This document shows positions 24,868 to 35,900 of a stretch of DNA of 64,000 bases, piece by piece. The notes under the pieces were generated by a model. It was not told the origin of the DNA. It made no database searches and saw nothing but the letters and a program-made list of their open reading frames with translations. Source of the stretch: Pseudomonas sp. FP2335 (GTDB taxonomy: Bacteria > Pseudomonadota > Gammaproteobacteria > Pseudomonadales > Pseudomonadaceae); the NCBI RefSeq assembly GCF_030687535.1, contig NZ_CP117437.1:5887501-5951500 (forward strand). The letters are read 5' to 3'. Both the position numbers and the translations under genes were made by a program. Each line of letters begins with the position of its first letter. Position 1 is the stretch's first letter.

Positions 24868-26723
24868 ACCCGCGCCTGCTGGAGTTGTACAACCAGGAAC
24901 TGCACCACGTGCGCGAAAGCGCCGCCGAGTTCGCCAAGGAATACCCAAAGATCGCCAGTCGGCTGACCCTGTCCGGCATGGACTGCGCCGACCCGTACGT
25001 CGAACGCTTGCTCGAAGGCTTTGCCTACCTGACCGCCCGCGTGCAGCTCAAGCTCGACGCCGAGTACCCGACCTTCACCCACAACCTGCTGGAAATCGCC
25101 TACCCGCACTACCTGGCGCCGACGCCGTCGATGACCGTGGTGCAATTGCAGACCGACCCGGACGAAGGCTCGCTGGCCAGCGGCTTCCCGCTGCCCCGCG
25201 ACACCGTCCTGCGCGCCGCATTGGGCCGCGAAACCCAGACCTGCTGCGAGTACCGCACCGCGCACCCGGTGACGTCGTGGCCATTGCAGGTGGCCAATGC
25301 CGAATACTTCGGCAACCCCGCCGCCGTGCTCGGGCGCCTGGCCGCCAGCGAGCCGAAAGCCAAGGCCGGCCTGCGCCTGACCTTGCGCACCGGCGCCGAA
25401 TTGCCGTTCAACAACCTCGACCTCGACACCTTGCCGCTGTACCTCAGTGGCGCCGATGAGCAACCGTTCCGCCTTTACGAGCAACTGCTGGGCAACGCCT
25501 GCGCGGTATTTGCGCGCAAGCCCGGCGGCGATTGGGTCGAACGCCTGCCGCAGGACGCGTTGCGCTCCCGGGGCTTTGACGACGCCGACGCCGCCATGCC
25601 GGTGGTGGCGCGCGCGTTCCAGGGCTATCGCCTGTTGCAGGAATACTTCGCCCTGCCCCACCGTTTCCTGTTCGTCGAATTCGCCGAGCTGGGCCGTGCG
25701 GTCAAACGCTGCGACGGCCAGGAGCTGGAGTTGATCGTGCTGTTCGACCGCCACGAGCCGAGCCTGGAAGGCAGCGTCGGCGCGGCGCAGTTCCTGCCGT
25801 TCTGCACGCCGGCAATCAACCTGTTTCCCAAGCGCGTGGACCGTATCCACCTGTCCGACCGCGTCAACGAACACCATGTGATCGCCGACCGTACGCGGCC
25901 GATGGATTTCGAGATTCACTCGCTCAGCGGCCTGACGGGCCATGGCACCGGGCCGGAACAGCCGTTCTTGCCGTTCTACGCGGTGCGCGATCCGTCGCGT
26001 TACGGCCGCGACCAGGCGTATTACACGGTGCGCCGCGAGCCACGGGTGCTGTCCAGCGACCAGCGTCGCAACGGGCCGCGCTCGACCTATGTGGGCAGCG
26101 AAACCTTTGTCAGCCTGGTCGACAGCCGCCAAGCGCCGTACGGCCACGACCTGCGCCAACTCGGCGTGACCGCCCTGTGCACCAACCGCGACCTGCCGTT
26201 GTTCATGAGCGTGGGCAACGGCAAGACCGACTTCACCCTGGCCGACAGCGCCCCGGTGCTGGCCGTGCGTTGCGTCGCCGGCCCGAGCCGCCCACGGGCC
26301 AGCCATGCGCATGACGCCAAGGCCTGGCGCCTGATCAGCCAGCTCTCGCTCAATTACCTTTCCTTAAGCGAACAGGGCCAGGGGGCCGGCGCCTTGCGCG
26401 AACTGCTGCGCCTGTACGGCGACAGCAACGACGCCGCGCTGCAATTGCAGATCGAAGGCCTGCGCGAGGTCAGCAGCAAAGCCGTGACCCGGCGCCTGCC
26501 GATGCCCGGCCCGATTGTGTTTGGCCGCGGCCTGGAGATCACCCTGGAGTTCGACGAAAACGCGTTTCGCGGCACCGGCGTGTTCCTGCTTGGTGCGGTG
26601 CTGGAACGCTTCCTGGCGCGCTACGTGTCGATCAACAGCTTTACCGAGACGGTGATCCGCACCACGGAGCGCGGCGAGATCATGCGCTGGAAAGCCAAGC
26701 CCGGGCGGCGGCCAACCCTGTGA
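24864..26723 (+). CDS. tssF: T6SS baseplate protein TssF
   Basis: TssF is a main baseplate wedge subunit, working with TssG, TssE and TssK. 619 residues starting [20 protein letters not shown], with [40 protein letters not shown] and the C-terminal [21 protein letters not shown]. The ATG at 24864 overlaps the tssE stop by 4 bases. The open frame reaches back to 24501, but that part overlaps tssE out of frame and is dropped. Confidence 0.97.
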   Translation: MNPRLLELYNQELHHVRESAAEFAKEYPKIASRLTLSGMDCADPYVERLLEGFAYLTARVQLKLDAEYPTFTHNLLEIAYPHYLAPTPSMTVVQLQTDPDEGSLASGFPLPRDTVLRAALGRETQTCCEYRTAHPVTSWPLQVANAEYFGNPAAVLGRLAASEPKAKAGLRLTLRTGAELPFNNLDLDTLPLYLSGADEQPFRLYEQLLGNACAVFARKPGGDWVERLPQDALRSRGFDDADAAMPVVARAFQGYRLLQEYFALPHRFLFVEFAELGRAVKRCDGQELELIVLFDRHEPSLEGSVGAAQFLPFCTPAINLFPKRVDRIHLSDRVNEHHVIADRTRPMDFEIHSLSGLTGHGTGPEQPFLPFYAVRDPSRYGRDQAYYTVRREPRVLSSDQRRNGPRSTYVGSETFVSLVDSRQAPYGHDLRQLGVTALCTNRDLPLFMSVGNGKTDFTLADSAPVLAVRCVAGPSRPRASHAHDAKAWRLISQLSLNYLSLSEQGQGAGALRELLRLYGDSNDAALQLQIEGLREVSSKAVTRRLPMPGPIVFGRGLEITLEFDENAFRGTGVFLLGAVLERFLARYVSINSFTETVIRTTERGEIMRWKAKPGRRPTL

Positions 26724-27730
26724 AGACCCTGGATGCGATGCATCAGGAACCCTGGGAATACGATTTTTTCCAGGCGCTGCGGCGTATCGAGTGCGAATCG
26801 CCAGAGTTGCCGCGCCTGGGCCATTCCCTGCGCCTGGCGGACGACCCGCTGCGCCTTGGCCAGCGGGCCGATTGCACCTTCGCCCCGGCCACCCTGGCCT
26901 CGGTCGATCCGGGTGGCGACGGCAAACCGGCGCGCCTGGAGCAGTTCTTCTTTGGCCTTGGCGGCCCCAACGGCCCGCTGCCGCTGCACATCACCGAGTA
27001 CGTGCGCGAGCGCCAGCGCAACAACGCCGACAGCACCAGCAAACAATTTCTGGACGTGTTCCACCACCGCCTGCTCAGCCTGTTTTACCGGGCCTGGGCC
27101 GAGGCGCGGCCGACGGTCAGCCACGACCGCCCGCACGACGATTACTGGTCCGCCCGCCTCGCCGCCCTGAGCGGTCGCGGCATGCCGAGCCTGCTCGATC
27201 AGGGCCTGATCCCCGACACGGCGAAGCTGCATTACAGCGGCCACTTGTCGGCGCAAACCCGCTACCCGGACGGTTTGAAGGCGATCCTCGGCGAGTATTT
27301 CGGCCTGCCGGTGACGATCGAAGAGTACGTCGGCCAATGGCTGGAACTGCCCGAACGCAGCCGCGTCGGGGTCAGCGCCAACCGCCTGGGCGTGGATTTT
27401 TGCCTGGGCAGCCACGTGTGGGACCGCCAGCATAAATTCCGCATCCGCCTCGGCCCGCTCAGCCTCGACGACTACATGGGCATGCTGCCCGGCCAACAGC
27501 CGTTCAACGAGCTGGTGGCATGGGTGGCCGAGTACCTGGGGCATGAATTGGACTGGGACTTGAACCTGGTCCTGCAACAACCCGAAGTCCCGGCGCTGCA
27601 ACTCAATGGCCGGTTCCGCCTGGGCTTCAACACCTGGCTCGGCAAACCCGAGCAAGACGCCAACGACCTAATCCTGGCCCGGCACTACGCCGATCACGCC
27701 ACCACCTCAAGGAATCCAGAGCATGGGTGA
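26720..27730 (+). CDS. tssG: T6SS baseplate protein TssG
   Basis: TssG completes the TssEFG baseplate wedge. 336 residues with the family pattern YDFFQALRRIE near the start, then EQFFFGLGGPNGPLPLHITEY, FLDVFHHRLLSLFYRAWAEAR and LGVDFCLGSHVWDRQHKFRI. GTG 26720 overlaps the tssF stop by 4 bases (GTGA); an internal ATG 18 bases later is possible. Its stop overlaps clpV by 8 bases. Confidence 0.96.
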   Translation: MKTLDAMHQEPWEYDFFQALRRIECESPELPRLGHSLRLADDPLRLGQRADCTFAPATLASVDPGGDGKPARLEQFFFGLGGPNGPLPLHITEYVRERQRNNADSTSKQFLDVFHHRLLSLFYRAWAEARPTVSHDRPHDDYWSARLAALSGRGMPSLLDQGLIPDTAKLHYSGHLSAQTRYPDGLKAILGEYFGLPVTIEEYVGQWLELPERSRVGVSANRLGVDFCLGSHVWDRQHKFRIRLGPLSLDDYMGMLPGQQPFNELVAWVAEYLGHELDWDLNLVLQQPEVPALQLNGRFRLGFNTWLGKPEQDANDLILARHYADHATTSRNPEHG

Positions 27731-30377
27731 AATCAGTCGCGCCGCACTGTTCGGCAAACTCAACAGCGTGGCCTACAAGGCCATCGAAGCCGCCACGGTG
27801 TTCTGCAAATTACGCGGTAACCCGTATGTGGAACTGGCCCACTGGTTCCACCAGTTGCTGCAACTGCAGGACTCGGACCTGCACCGCATCATCCGCCAGT
27901 TCAACGTCGAGCCGGCGCGCCTGGCCCGTGACCTCACCGAAGCGCTGGACCGCCTGCCCCGTGGCTCGACGTCGATCACCGACCTGTCGTCCCATGTGGA
28001 GGAAGCCGTTGAGCGCGGCTGGGTCTACGGCAGCCTGATGTTCGGCGAAAGCCAGGTGCGCACCGGCTACCTGGTGCTGGGCATCTTGAAGACGCCGAGC
28101 CTGCGCCATGCGCTGCTGGGCCTGTCGTCGGAATTCGACAAGATCAAGGCCGAAGCCCTGAGCGAACGTTTTGACGAATACGTCGGCGACTCGCCGGAAA
28201 ATGCCTTGAGCGCCAGCGACGGTTTCAACGCCGGGGTTCCGGGCGAAGCCAGCGGCGCCATGGCGCCGAGTGCCATGGGCAAGCAGGAAGCCCTCAAGCG
28301 CTTCACCGTCGACCTCACCGAACAGGCACGCAGCGGCAAGCTCGACCCGATCGTGGGTCGCGATGAAGAGATCCGCCAACTGGTGGACATCCTCATGCGC
28401 CGCCGCCAGAACAACCCGATCCTCACCGGCGAAGCGGGCGTGGGCAAGACCGCCGTGGTCGAAGGCTTCGCCCTGCGCATCGTCGCCGGTGACGTGCCGC
28501 CAGCGCTGAAAGACGTGGAACTGCGCAGCCTCGACGTCGGCCTGTTGCAAGCCGGTGCGAGCATGAAAGGTGAGTTCGAACAGCGCCTGCGCCAAGTCAT
28601 CGAAGATGTGCAGGCGTCGCCCAAGCCGATCATCCTGTTTATCGACGAAGCCCACACCCTGGTGGGTGCCGGTGGCGCCGCCGGCACGGGTGACGCGGCC
28701 AACCTGCTCAAGCCAGCGCTGGCCCGTGGCACCTTGCGCACCGTGGCCGCGACCACCTGGGCCGAGTACAAAAAACACATCGAGAAAGACCCGGCCCTGA
28801 CCCGTCGCTTCCAGGTGGTGCAAGTTGCCGAACCTTCGGAAGACAAGGCCCTGCTGATGATGCGCGGCGTGGCCTCGACCATGGAGAAGCACCATCAGGT
28901 GCAGATCCTCGACGAGGCGTTGGAAGCTTCGGTGAAGCTGTCCCACCGCTACATCCCCGCGCGCCAACTGCCGGACAAATCCGTCAGCCTGCTGGACACC
29001 GCCTGCGCCCGCGTCGCCATCAGCCTGCATGCGGTGCCAGCGGAAGTGGACGACAGCCGCCGGCGTATCGAAGCGCTGGAAACCGAGCTGCAGATCATCG
29101 CCCGCGAGCATGCCATCGGCATCGCGATTGGCGCGCGCCAGAGCAATACCGAAGCCCTGTTGAGCGCCGAGCGTGAGCGTCTCGCCACCCTGGAAAGCCG
29201 CTGGGCCGAAGAAAAGGCCCTGGTGGACGAACTGCTCGCCACCCGCGCGACCCTGCGCGAGACCGTCGGCGCGGTGGACAGCGGCAACGATGCATTGCGC
29301 GCTCAACTGGTCGACCTGCAACAGCGCCTCAGCGCCCTGCAAGGCGAAACCCCACTGATCCTGCCGACCGTGGATTACCAGGCCGTGGCCTCGGTGGTCG
29401 CCGACTGGACCGGCATCCCGGTGGGCCGCATGGCACGCAACGAACTGGAGACGGTGCTCAACCTCGACCAGCACCTGAAAAAACGCATCATCGGCCAGGA
29501 CCATGCCTTGCAGATGATCGCCAAGCGCATCCAGACCTCCCGCGCCGGCCTCGACAACCCGAGCAAGCCGATTGGCGTGTTCATGTTGGCGGGCACCTCC
29601 GGCGTGGGCAAGACCGAAACCGCCCTGGCCCTGGCCGAAGCCATGTACGGCGGCGAGCAGAACGTGATCACCATCAACATGAGCGAGTTCCAGGAAGCCC
29701 ACACGGTGTCGACCCTAAAGGGCGCACCGCCGGGTTACATCGGCTATGGCGAAGGCGGCGTGCTGACCGAAGCCGTGCGGCGCAAGCCCTACAGCGTGGT
29801 GCTGCTGGACGAGGTGGAAAAAGCCCACCCGGACGTGCATGAAATCTTCTTCCAGGTGTTCGACAAGGGCGTGATGGAAGACGGCGAAGGCCGCGTGATC
29901 GACTTCAAGAACACCCTGATCCTGCTCACCACCAACGCCGGCACCGAGCTGATTTCCCACGTGTGCAAAGACCCGGCGAACCTGCCGGAGCCGGAAGAGA
30001 TCGCCAAGGCCCTGCGCCAGCCGCTGCTGGAGATTTTCCCGCCGGCGCTGCTGGGGCGCCTGGTGACGATTCCGTACTACCCGCTCAGCGACGAGATGCT
30101 CAAGGCGATCACCCGCCTGCAACTGGGCCGCATCAAGAAGCGTGTGGAGAGTACGCACAAGGTGGCGTTCGATTACGACGACGCGGTGGTCGATCTGATC
30201 GTCTCGCGTTGCACCGAGACTGAAAGCGGCGGGCGCATGATCGATACGATCCTGACCAACAGCCTGCTGCCGGACATGAGCCGTGAATTCCTCACGCGCA
30301 TGCTCGAAGGCAAGGCGTTGGCGGGTGTGCGGATCAGCAGCCGGGATAACGAATTGCACTACCAGTTCAACGATTGA
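27723..30377 (+). CDS. clpV1: T6SS sheath-recycling AAA+ ATPase ClpV
   Basis: ClpV disassembles contracted sheath in the cytoplasm. 884 residues: a Clp N domain (about 1-150), first AAA+ module with Walker A GEAGVGKT (about 237) and Walker B ILFIDEAHTLVGAGG, a helical middle domain, and second AAA+ module with GTSGVGKT (about 624) and VVLLDEVEKAHPDV. Arginine-rich sensor regions are intact, so it should be active. The usual TssB/TagJ adaptor TagJ is not encoded here, so recruitment must rely on TssC/TssB alone. Followed by a REPIN, then vgrG. Confidence 0.97.
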   Translation: MGEISRAALFGKLNSVAYKAIEAATVFCKLRGNPYVELAHWFHQLLQLQDSDLHRIIRQFNVEPARLARDLTEALDRLPRGSTSITDLSSHVEEAVERGWVYGSLMFGESQVRTGYLVLGILKTPSLRHALLGLSSEFDKIKAEALSERFDEYVGDSPENALSASDGFNAGVPGEASGAMAPSAMGKQEALKRFTVDLTEQARSGKLDPIVGRDEEIRQLVDILMRRRQNNPILTGEAGVGKTAVVEGFALRIVAGDVPPALKDVELRSLDVGLLQAGASMKGEFEQRLRQVIEDVQASPKPIILFIDEAHTLVGAGGAAGTGDAANLLKPALARGTLRTVAATTWAEYKKHIEKDPALTRRFQVVQVAEPSEDKALLMMRGVASTMEKHHQVQILDEALEASVKLSHRYIPARQLPDKSVSLLDTACARVAISLHAVPAEVDDSRRRIEALETELQIIAREHAIGIAIGARQSNTEALLSAERERLATLESRWAEEKALVDELLATRATLRETVGAVDSGNDALRAQLVDLQQRLSALQGETPLILPTVDYQAVASVVADWTGIPVGRMARNELETVLNLDQHLKKRIIGQDHALQMIAKRIQTSRAGLDNPSKPIGVFMLAGTSGVGKTETALALAEAMYGGEQNVITINMSEFQEAHTVSTLKGAPPGYIGYGEGGVLTEAVRRKPYSVVLLDEVEKAHPDVHEIFFQVFDKGVMEDGEGRVIDFKNTLILLTTNAGTELISHVCKDPANLPEPEEIAKALRQPLLEIFPPALLGRLVTIPYYPLSDEMLKAITRLQLGRIKKRVESTHKVAFDYDDAVVDLIVSRCTETESGGRMIDTILTNSLLPDMSREFLTRMLEGKALAGVRISSRDNELHYQFND

Positions 30378-30399
30378 CCTGAAGAAATGCGGGAAAAAC

Positions 30400-30489
30400 T
30401 GTGGGAGCGGGCTTGCTCGCGAAAGCGGTGTGTCAGTTGACACAACCGGCGACTGATTCACCGCCTTCGCGAGCAAGCCCGCTCCCACA
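30400..30489. repeat. REPIN between clpV and vgrG
   Basis: Two inverted REP units (GTGGGAGCGGGCTTGCTCGC and its complement) separated by about 37 bases, filling most of the 158-base gap. Possible transcript boundary between the machine genes and the spike/effector genes. Confidence 0.9.
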
Positions 30490-30535
30490 TTTTGATGCGG
30501 TTTCGTCAGACATAACGACATTTACGGGTTAACCG

Positions 30536-32476
30536 ATGCTTTTTAACCAAGCCTCACGCCTGGCCAAAATCACCAGCCCCCTCGGGCCGGATGTGCTGCT
30601 GCTCAACGGAATGGGCGGCGGTGAGGAGTTGGGCCGGCTGTTCAACTATGAGCTGCAACTGACGTCCCTGGACGCCAACATCGACCTCAACCAGTTGCTC
30701 GGCAAGCCCATGAGCGTGGGCGTGCAATTGGCGGATGGCGGTGAGCGGCATTTCCACGGCATCGTTGCGCGGTGCAGCCAGGACATCGACCAGGGCCAGT
30801 TCGCCAGTTACCAAGTGGTGTTGCGCCCATGGTTCTGGCTGCTGACCCGCACCTCGGACTGCCGGATTTTCCAGAACCTGAGCATCCCGCAGATCATCAA
30901 GCAGGTGTTTCGCGACCTGGGTTTTTCGGATTTCGAAGACGCCCTGAGCCGGCCGTATCGCGAGTGGGAATACTGCGTGCAGTACCGCGAGACCAGCTTC
31001 GATTTCGTCAGCCGCCTGATGGAACAGGAAGGCATCTACTACTTCTTCCGCCACGAGCAGGACCGCCACGTGCTCGTGCTGGCCGACGCCTATGGCGCGC
31101 ACACCACGGTGCCGGGCTACGCGTCGATTCCGTACTACCCCAAGGACGAGCAGCAGCGCGAACGCGATCATATGTACAACTGGCACCTGGCGCAGGAGGT
31201 GCAGCCCGGTTCGCTGGAGCTCAACGACTACGACTTCCAGCGCCCCAGCGCGAGCATCGAGGTGCGCTCGGCGATGCCGCGTCCGCACACTGCCGGTGAT
31301 TACCCGCTGTACGACTACCCCGGCACCTATGTGCAAAGCCAGGACGGTGAACACTATGCGCGCACCCGCATCGAAGCCCTGCAAACCCTGCACGAGCAGA
31401 TCGAGTTCAGCGGCAATGCGCGGGGCCTGGGCTCCGGGCATTTGTTCAGCCTCACCGGCTTCAGCCGCCAGGACCAGAACCGCGAATACCTGATCGTCGG
31501 CGTCCGCTACCACATCACCCAGGAGAGCCTGGAAAGTGGCGGCGGCTCGGGCGAGGCGCAGTTCAGCAGCAGCCTGACCTGCATCGATGCCCAGCAAAGC
31601 TTCCGCCCACTGGCGAGCACCTACCGGCCCATCGTCAAAGGCCCGCAGACCGCGTTGGTGGTCGGGCCCAAGGGCGAGGAAATCTGGACCGACCAGTACG
31701 GCCGGGTGAAGGTGCACTTCTACTGGGACCGTCACGACCAATCCAACGAGAACAGCTCGTGCTGGATTCGCGTGTCGCAATCCTGGGCCGGCAAGAACTG
31801 GGGTTCGATGCAGATCCCGCGGATCGGCCAGGAAGTAATTGTGAGTTTTCTGGAAGGCGATCCCGACCGGCCGATCATCACCGGGCGGGTGTACAACGCT
31901 GAGCAGACGGTGCCTTACGACTTGCCGCAGAACGCCACGCAAAGCGGCATGAAAAGCCGCTCCAGCAAGGGCGGCACGCCGGCCAACTTCAATGAAATCC
32001 GCATGGAGGACAAGAAGGGCTTGGAGCAGTTGTACATCCATGCCGAGCGCAACCAGGACATCGTGGTGGAGGTGGATGAGAGCCATTCGGTGGGGCATGA
32101 CCGCAACAAGAGCATCGGCCACAACGAGACGGTGAGCATCGGCAACAACCGCCTGCGCATCGTCAAACAGGAAGACATCCTCTCGGTGGGCCAGCGCAAG
32201 ACCGACAGCATCAGCCAGAGCTACGTCATTGAAGTGGGCGAGAACCTGCGCCTGGTCTGCGGTGAAAGCATCCTGGAGTTGAACGCCAGCGGGCAGATCA
32301 ACCTGACAGGCGTGCAGATCAGCTTCTACGCCAGCGGCGATGCCGAGTTCAACACCGGCGGCGTGCTGCACCTGAACAACGGCGGCGGCCCCGGCGCAAC
32401 ACCCGATGGCCAGGGCGTGAAAGCCAGCATCGACGCCAATATCAAAGCCGCGTTCCCAACGCCCAAAAGCTCCTGA
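30536..32476 (+). CDS. vgrG1: T6SS spike protein VgrG
   Basis: VgrG trimers form the spike on the Hcp tube and carry PAAR-tipped effectors. 646 residues with gp27-like N-terminal part (YELQLTSLDANIDLNQLLGKP, FVSRLMEQEGIYYFFRHEQD), the gp5-OB region (GRVKVHFYWDRHDQ, CWIRVSQSWAGKNWGSMQIPRIGQEVIVSF, read as WAGKNWGSMQIPRIGQEV) and a beta-helix needle with KSIGHNETVSIGNNR repeats. The short tail after the needle (about 40 residues) shows no extra enzyme domain, so it is a structural VgrG. It stands directly before two chaperone-effector modules. Confidence 0.97.
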   Translation: MLFNQASRLAKITSPLGPDVLLLNGMGGGEELGRLFNYELQLTSLDANIDLNQLLGKPMSVGVQLADGGERHFHGIVARCSQDIDQGQFASYQVVLRPWFWLLTRTSDCRIFQNLSIPQIIKQVFRDLGFSDFEDALSRPYREWEYCVQYRETSFDFVSRLMEQEGIYYFFRHEQDRHVLVLADAYGAHTTVPGYASIPYYPKDEQQRERDHMYNWHLAQEVQPGSLELNDYDFQRPSASIEVRSAMPRPHTAGDYPLYDYPGTYVQSQDGEHYARTRIEALQTLHEQIEFSGNARGLGSGHLFSLTGFSRQDQNREYLIVGVRYHITQESLESGGGSGEAQFSSSLTCIDAQQSFRPLASTYRPIVKGPQTALVVGPKGEEIWTDQYGRVKVHFYWDRHDQSNENSSCWIRVSQSWAGKNWGSMQIPRIGQEVIVSFLEGDPDRPIITGRVYNAEQTVPYDLPQNATQSGMKSRSSKGGTPANFNEIRMEDKKGLEQLYIHAERNQDIVVEVDESHSVGHDRNKSIGHNETVSIGNNRLRIVKQEDILSVGQRKTDSISQSYVIEVGENLRLVCGESILELNASGQINLTGVQISFYASGDAEFNTGGVLHLNNGGGPGATPDGQGVKASIDANIKAAFPTPKSS

Positions 32477-32491
32477 CGAGGCCTGTTTGCG

Positions 32492-32923
32492 ATGACGTAC
32501 CGAATCAACGAATTCCAGTTCCAACTGCCGGCCGCCGAGTTGCAGGACGCCACGATCAATATCCTCAAGTTCCCTGAACTGGGCACTTCCCTGATCATCA
32601 GTCGCAGCCTCTTGGCCGAGGACGAAACCCTGCACAGCAACTTCGCCGACCAGCTCAAGCGCCTGGAACAACAGGTGCAGGATTTGCGCTGCCAGCCGAG
32701 CACAGTCGTGCGTTTGGGCGCGGCTCAAGAGATCGAAGGCATCGAGTTGCGCAGCCAGTTCAACAAGGGCAATGACAAGGTGTTCCAGTACCAATTGGCG
32801 TTGGTGTTGCCGGGCACGCGCAAGATGCTCGCGTTGAGCTATGTGAAAGCCGAAAAGCTCGGCGATGCCGAGGCCGCGCATTGGGCCTTGATCAAGCACT
32901 CGCTGTCGTTCGACGCCCCTTGA
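32492..32923 (+). CDS. Eag-type effector chaperone (DUF1795/DcrB-like) for the RHS effector
   Basis: Eag proteins bind the prePAAR motif and N-terminal transmembrane segments of PAAR effectors, shielding them in the cytoplasm before loading on VgrG. 143 residues, no signal peptide: MTYRINEFQFQLPAAELQDA, INILKFPELGTSLIISRSLL and the hydrophobic strand YQLALVLPGTRKMLALSYV. It has the same overall pattern as EagT6 encoded at 39944-40378 (YRI-E, then INI-KLP, then ISR). It lies 15 bases after vgrG and 12 bases before the RHS gene, the standard vgrG-eag-rhs order, so it should serve that effector. Confidence 0.88.
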   Translation: MTYRINEFQFQLPAAELQDATINILKFPELGTSLIISRSLLAEDETLHSNFADQLKRLEQQVQDLRCQPSTVVRLGAAQEIEGIELRSQFNKGNDKVFQYQLALVLPGTRKMLALSYVKAEKLGDAEAAHWALIKHSLSFDAP

Positions 32924-32935
32924 TGAGCCGCCTGC

Positions 32936-35900
32936 ATGGCTGACGCGCTATGGGCGGCCCGCATGGGCGACGCGCTTGCCCACACGTCGATGATGGCCGA
33001 CATCCTCGGCGGTGTGCTGGAGGTGGCGGCCAATATTGCGATCACCGCCGTGGCAACCGCAGCGGTGGTGGCCGCCACCGGCATAACCGTCGCCACTGGC
33101 GGGCTCGGTTGCTTCCTGCTGGGCGCGGTGGTGGGCACGATTGTCGGGCTGGCCATGAGCAAGACGGGGGCGGACAAAGGCCTGTCGAATTTATGCGAGA
33201 GCTTTAGCAACGCCCTGTTTCCGCCCACGGTACAGGCAAACATTCTCACCGGTTCCACCAACACCCTGACCAATAACATCCCCGCCGCCCGCGCTGCCGG
33301 GGCGATCAGCTCCCACGTCGCGCCGGCCGGCACCGAGCTGGAAGAACCCGCACCAGAGCCCGGTTACCTGGACATGGCCGAGAGTTTCTTCTCACAGATG
33401 TGGCGCCCGACGGTCGCTACGCCGGCGCCAGGCGCGGTGCCCAAGCCGCTGGACCTGGTGGTGTGCATGAAGCACCCGCCCATGCCGCCGCAGTTCCTGG
33501 CCGAGGGCTCGGACAAGGTCACGGTCAACGGCCAGCCGGCGGTGCGCAGCGGTGATCGCAGTACGTGCGATGCGACGGTGGTGGGTTCGGGGCTGATTTC
33601 CTCCAATGTGACCATCGGCGGCGGTTCGGTGGTGGTGCGCGAGATTCGCAGCGGCAAGACGCCGGGCGTCGGGCTGGCGGTGACGGCGTTGTTGATGCTC
33701 AAAGGTGGCAAGGGCAAGTTCTTCAGCAAGCTGCCGTGCATGCTGATCAGCGGCGCGACGTCGATGGCCGTCAGCAGCGCGATGGGGGCGATGGCGAATG
33801 CGGCGATGGGCTCGTCGAACCCGGTGCATGCGGCGACCGGCGCGAAAGTGTTGGGCGATGTCGAGGAGCTGGATTTTGTGCTGCCCGGCATCCTGCCGAT
33901 TGCCTGGCAACGGGTCTACAACAGCCGCGATGAACGCTCGGGCAGCTTGTTGGGTGCTGGCTGGAGCGTGGCTTATGAAGTGTGCGTCGACATTCGCCCC
34001 CATCCTGAGGGGGGTGAAACGCTGATCTACACCGACGAGCAGGGTCGGCCGATCGACATGGGCTCGATTCCTTTGGGCGGCGCGGTATTCAGCGCCGGTG
34101 AAGGACTCGCGGTGCGCCGCCACCTCAATGGGCAGCTGCTGATCGAAAGCGACGATGGCCTGTACCGGTTGTTCGAGCCTACGGCCAACCCGTCGCGGCT
34201 GCGTCTGAGCCAGTTGGGTGATCGTAACGACAACCGTATCTACATCGACTATGACGAAGCCGGGCATCTGGTAAGGCTGCGCGATACGCACGATCTGGTG
34301 CAAGTTGAGCTGATTCGTGAGCAAGGCCAATTGGCGCTCATCGAGCGTGTGTATCCCGATCAGCGTCGTGAAGTGCTGGTCAGCTACGGCTATGACATGG
34401 CCGGGAGCCTGGCGCAAGTAAGCGACGCGACCGGCCAGGTGCAACGGCGTTTTGCCTACGACAACGGCCGCCGGATGGTCGAGCATCAACTGCCGACCGG
34501 GTTACGGTGTTTTTACGAATGGGCGTTGGTGGAAAACCTGGAATGGCGCGTGGTCCGGCATTGGACCGATGAAGGCGACGCTTACCAGTTCGACTATGAC
34601 TTGCAGGCCGGCCTCACGCGTATCACCGATGGCTTGCAGCGCGTCAGCACCCGCCTGTGGAACACGCAGCACCAGATCATCCAGTACAGTGACAACCTCG
34701 GCCAGACCTGGCTGTTCGAGTGGAACGACGAACGCCAATTGCTCAGCGCCACCGATCCGCAGGGTGGGCGTTATGAGTACAGCTATGACGAGGCCGGAAA
34801 CCTGATCGGCGAGAGTGACCCGTTGGGGCGCAGTGATTCGACGGTGTGGCTGGAGCATTGGGCCTTGCCGGTATCGGTGACTGACTGCGAGGGCAACACC
34901 TGGCGTTCACGTTACGACGCACGGGGTAACTGTACCGTCGAGACCGACCCGCTAGGGCATGTCACGAGGTATCGCTACGATAGTCACGGCCAACCGGTAG
35001 AGATCATCGACGCCACCGGCAAAAGCAAACGGCTACGCTGGAATCCGTTCGGCCAGCTCATTGAACACATTGACTGCTCCGGTTACCCGACGCGCTTCAG
35101 CTACGACGAGAGAGGTTATTTACAGGTCATCATTGATGCACTGGGTGAGCGCACGTCGTTTGTACACGACGCCCAAGGCCGAGTGCTGAGTACTCAACTT
35201 CCAGATGGGCGTACTGAATATTTCCAACGCGACGGCAGCGGCCAACTGGTTGCACATACCGACTTTGCCGGCCACTCCACACACTATCAGCGCAACCGTA
35301 AGGGGCAGGTCCGCGAGCGCGTCGATGCGCACGGCCGACAGGTCAGTTTTGCCTATGACAGCTATGGCCGCCTGCGTACGTTGACCAACGAAAACGGTGA
35401 ACAATACCGTTTCGAATGGGACGCCAATGATCGTGTCTCCGAGCAACAGGATCTGGATGGCAGTCTCCGCCGCTATGACTACGACGCACTGAACAACATT
35501 TCACGCATGGAGGCGGTTGCAGCACCAGTCGGCATTGGCCTGGCAGTAGTAACGGCGGTGCCCGAACCATCCATCGTGCATGACTTTGAGCGCGACGCGG
35601 CGGGACGAATGGTGGTCAAAGTCACCGATGACGGGCGTACGGAATACAGTTACGACTTACTGGACCAGCTCAAAGCTGTCACGTTTACCCATAAGACAGG
35701 CCAACAACACACCGTCAGCTTCACTTATGACGCCCTTGGGCAGACCGTCGAAGAAAAAACCAGGGCAGGTGTTTTACAACATTGCTACGACGAGTTGGGA
35801 AACCTCAACCAGACTCGCTTACCCGACGGGCGCTGGCTCAATCGGTTGTACTACGGCAGCGGTCACCTCCATCAGATAAACCTCGATGGACGGGTTATCA

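Noticed and set aside
30536..32476. VgrG as an 'evolved' VgrG with its own enzyme domain
   Set aside because: After the needle repeats only a short unstructured tail remains, with no room for a domain.
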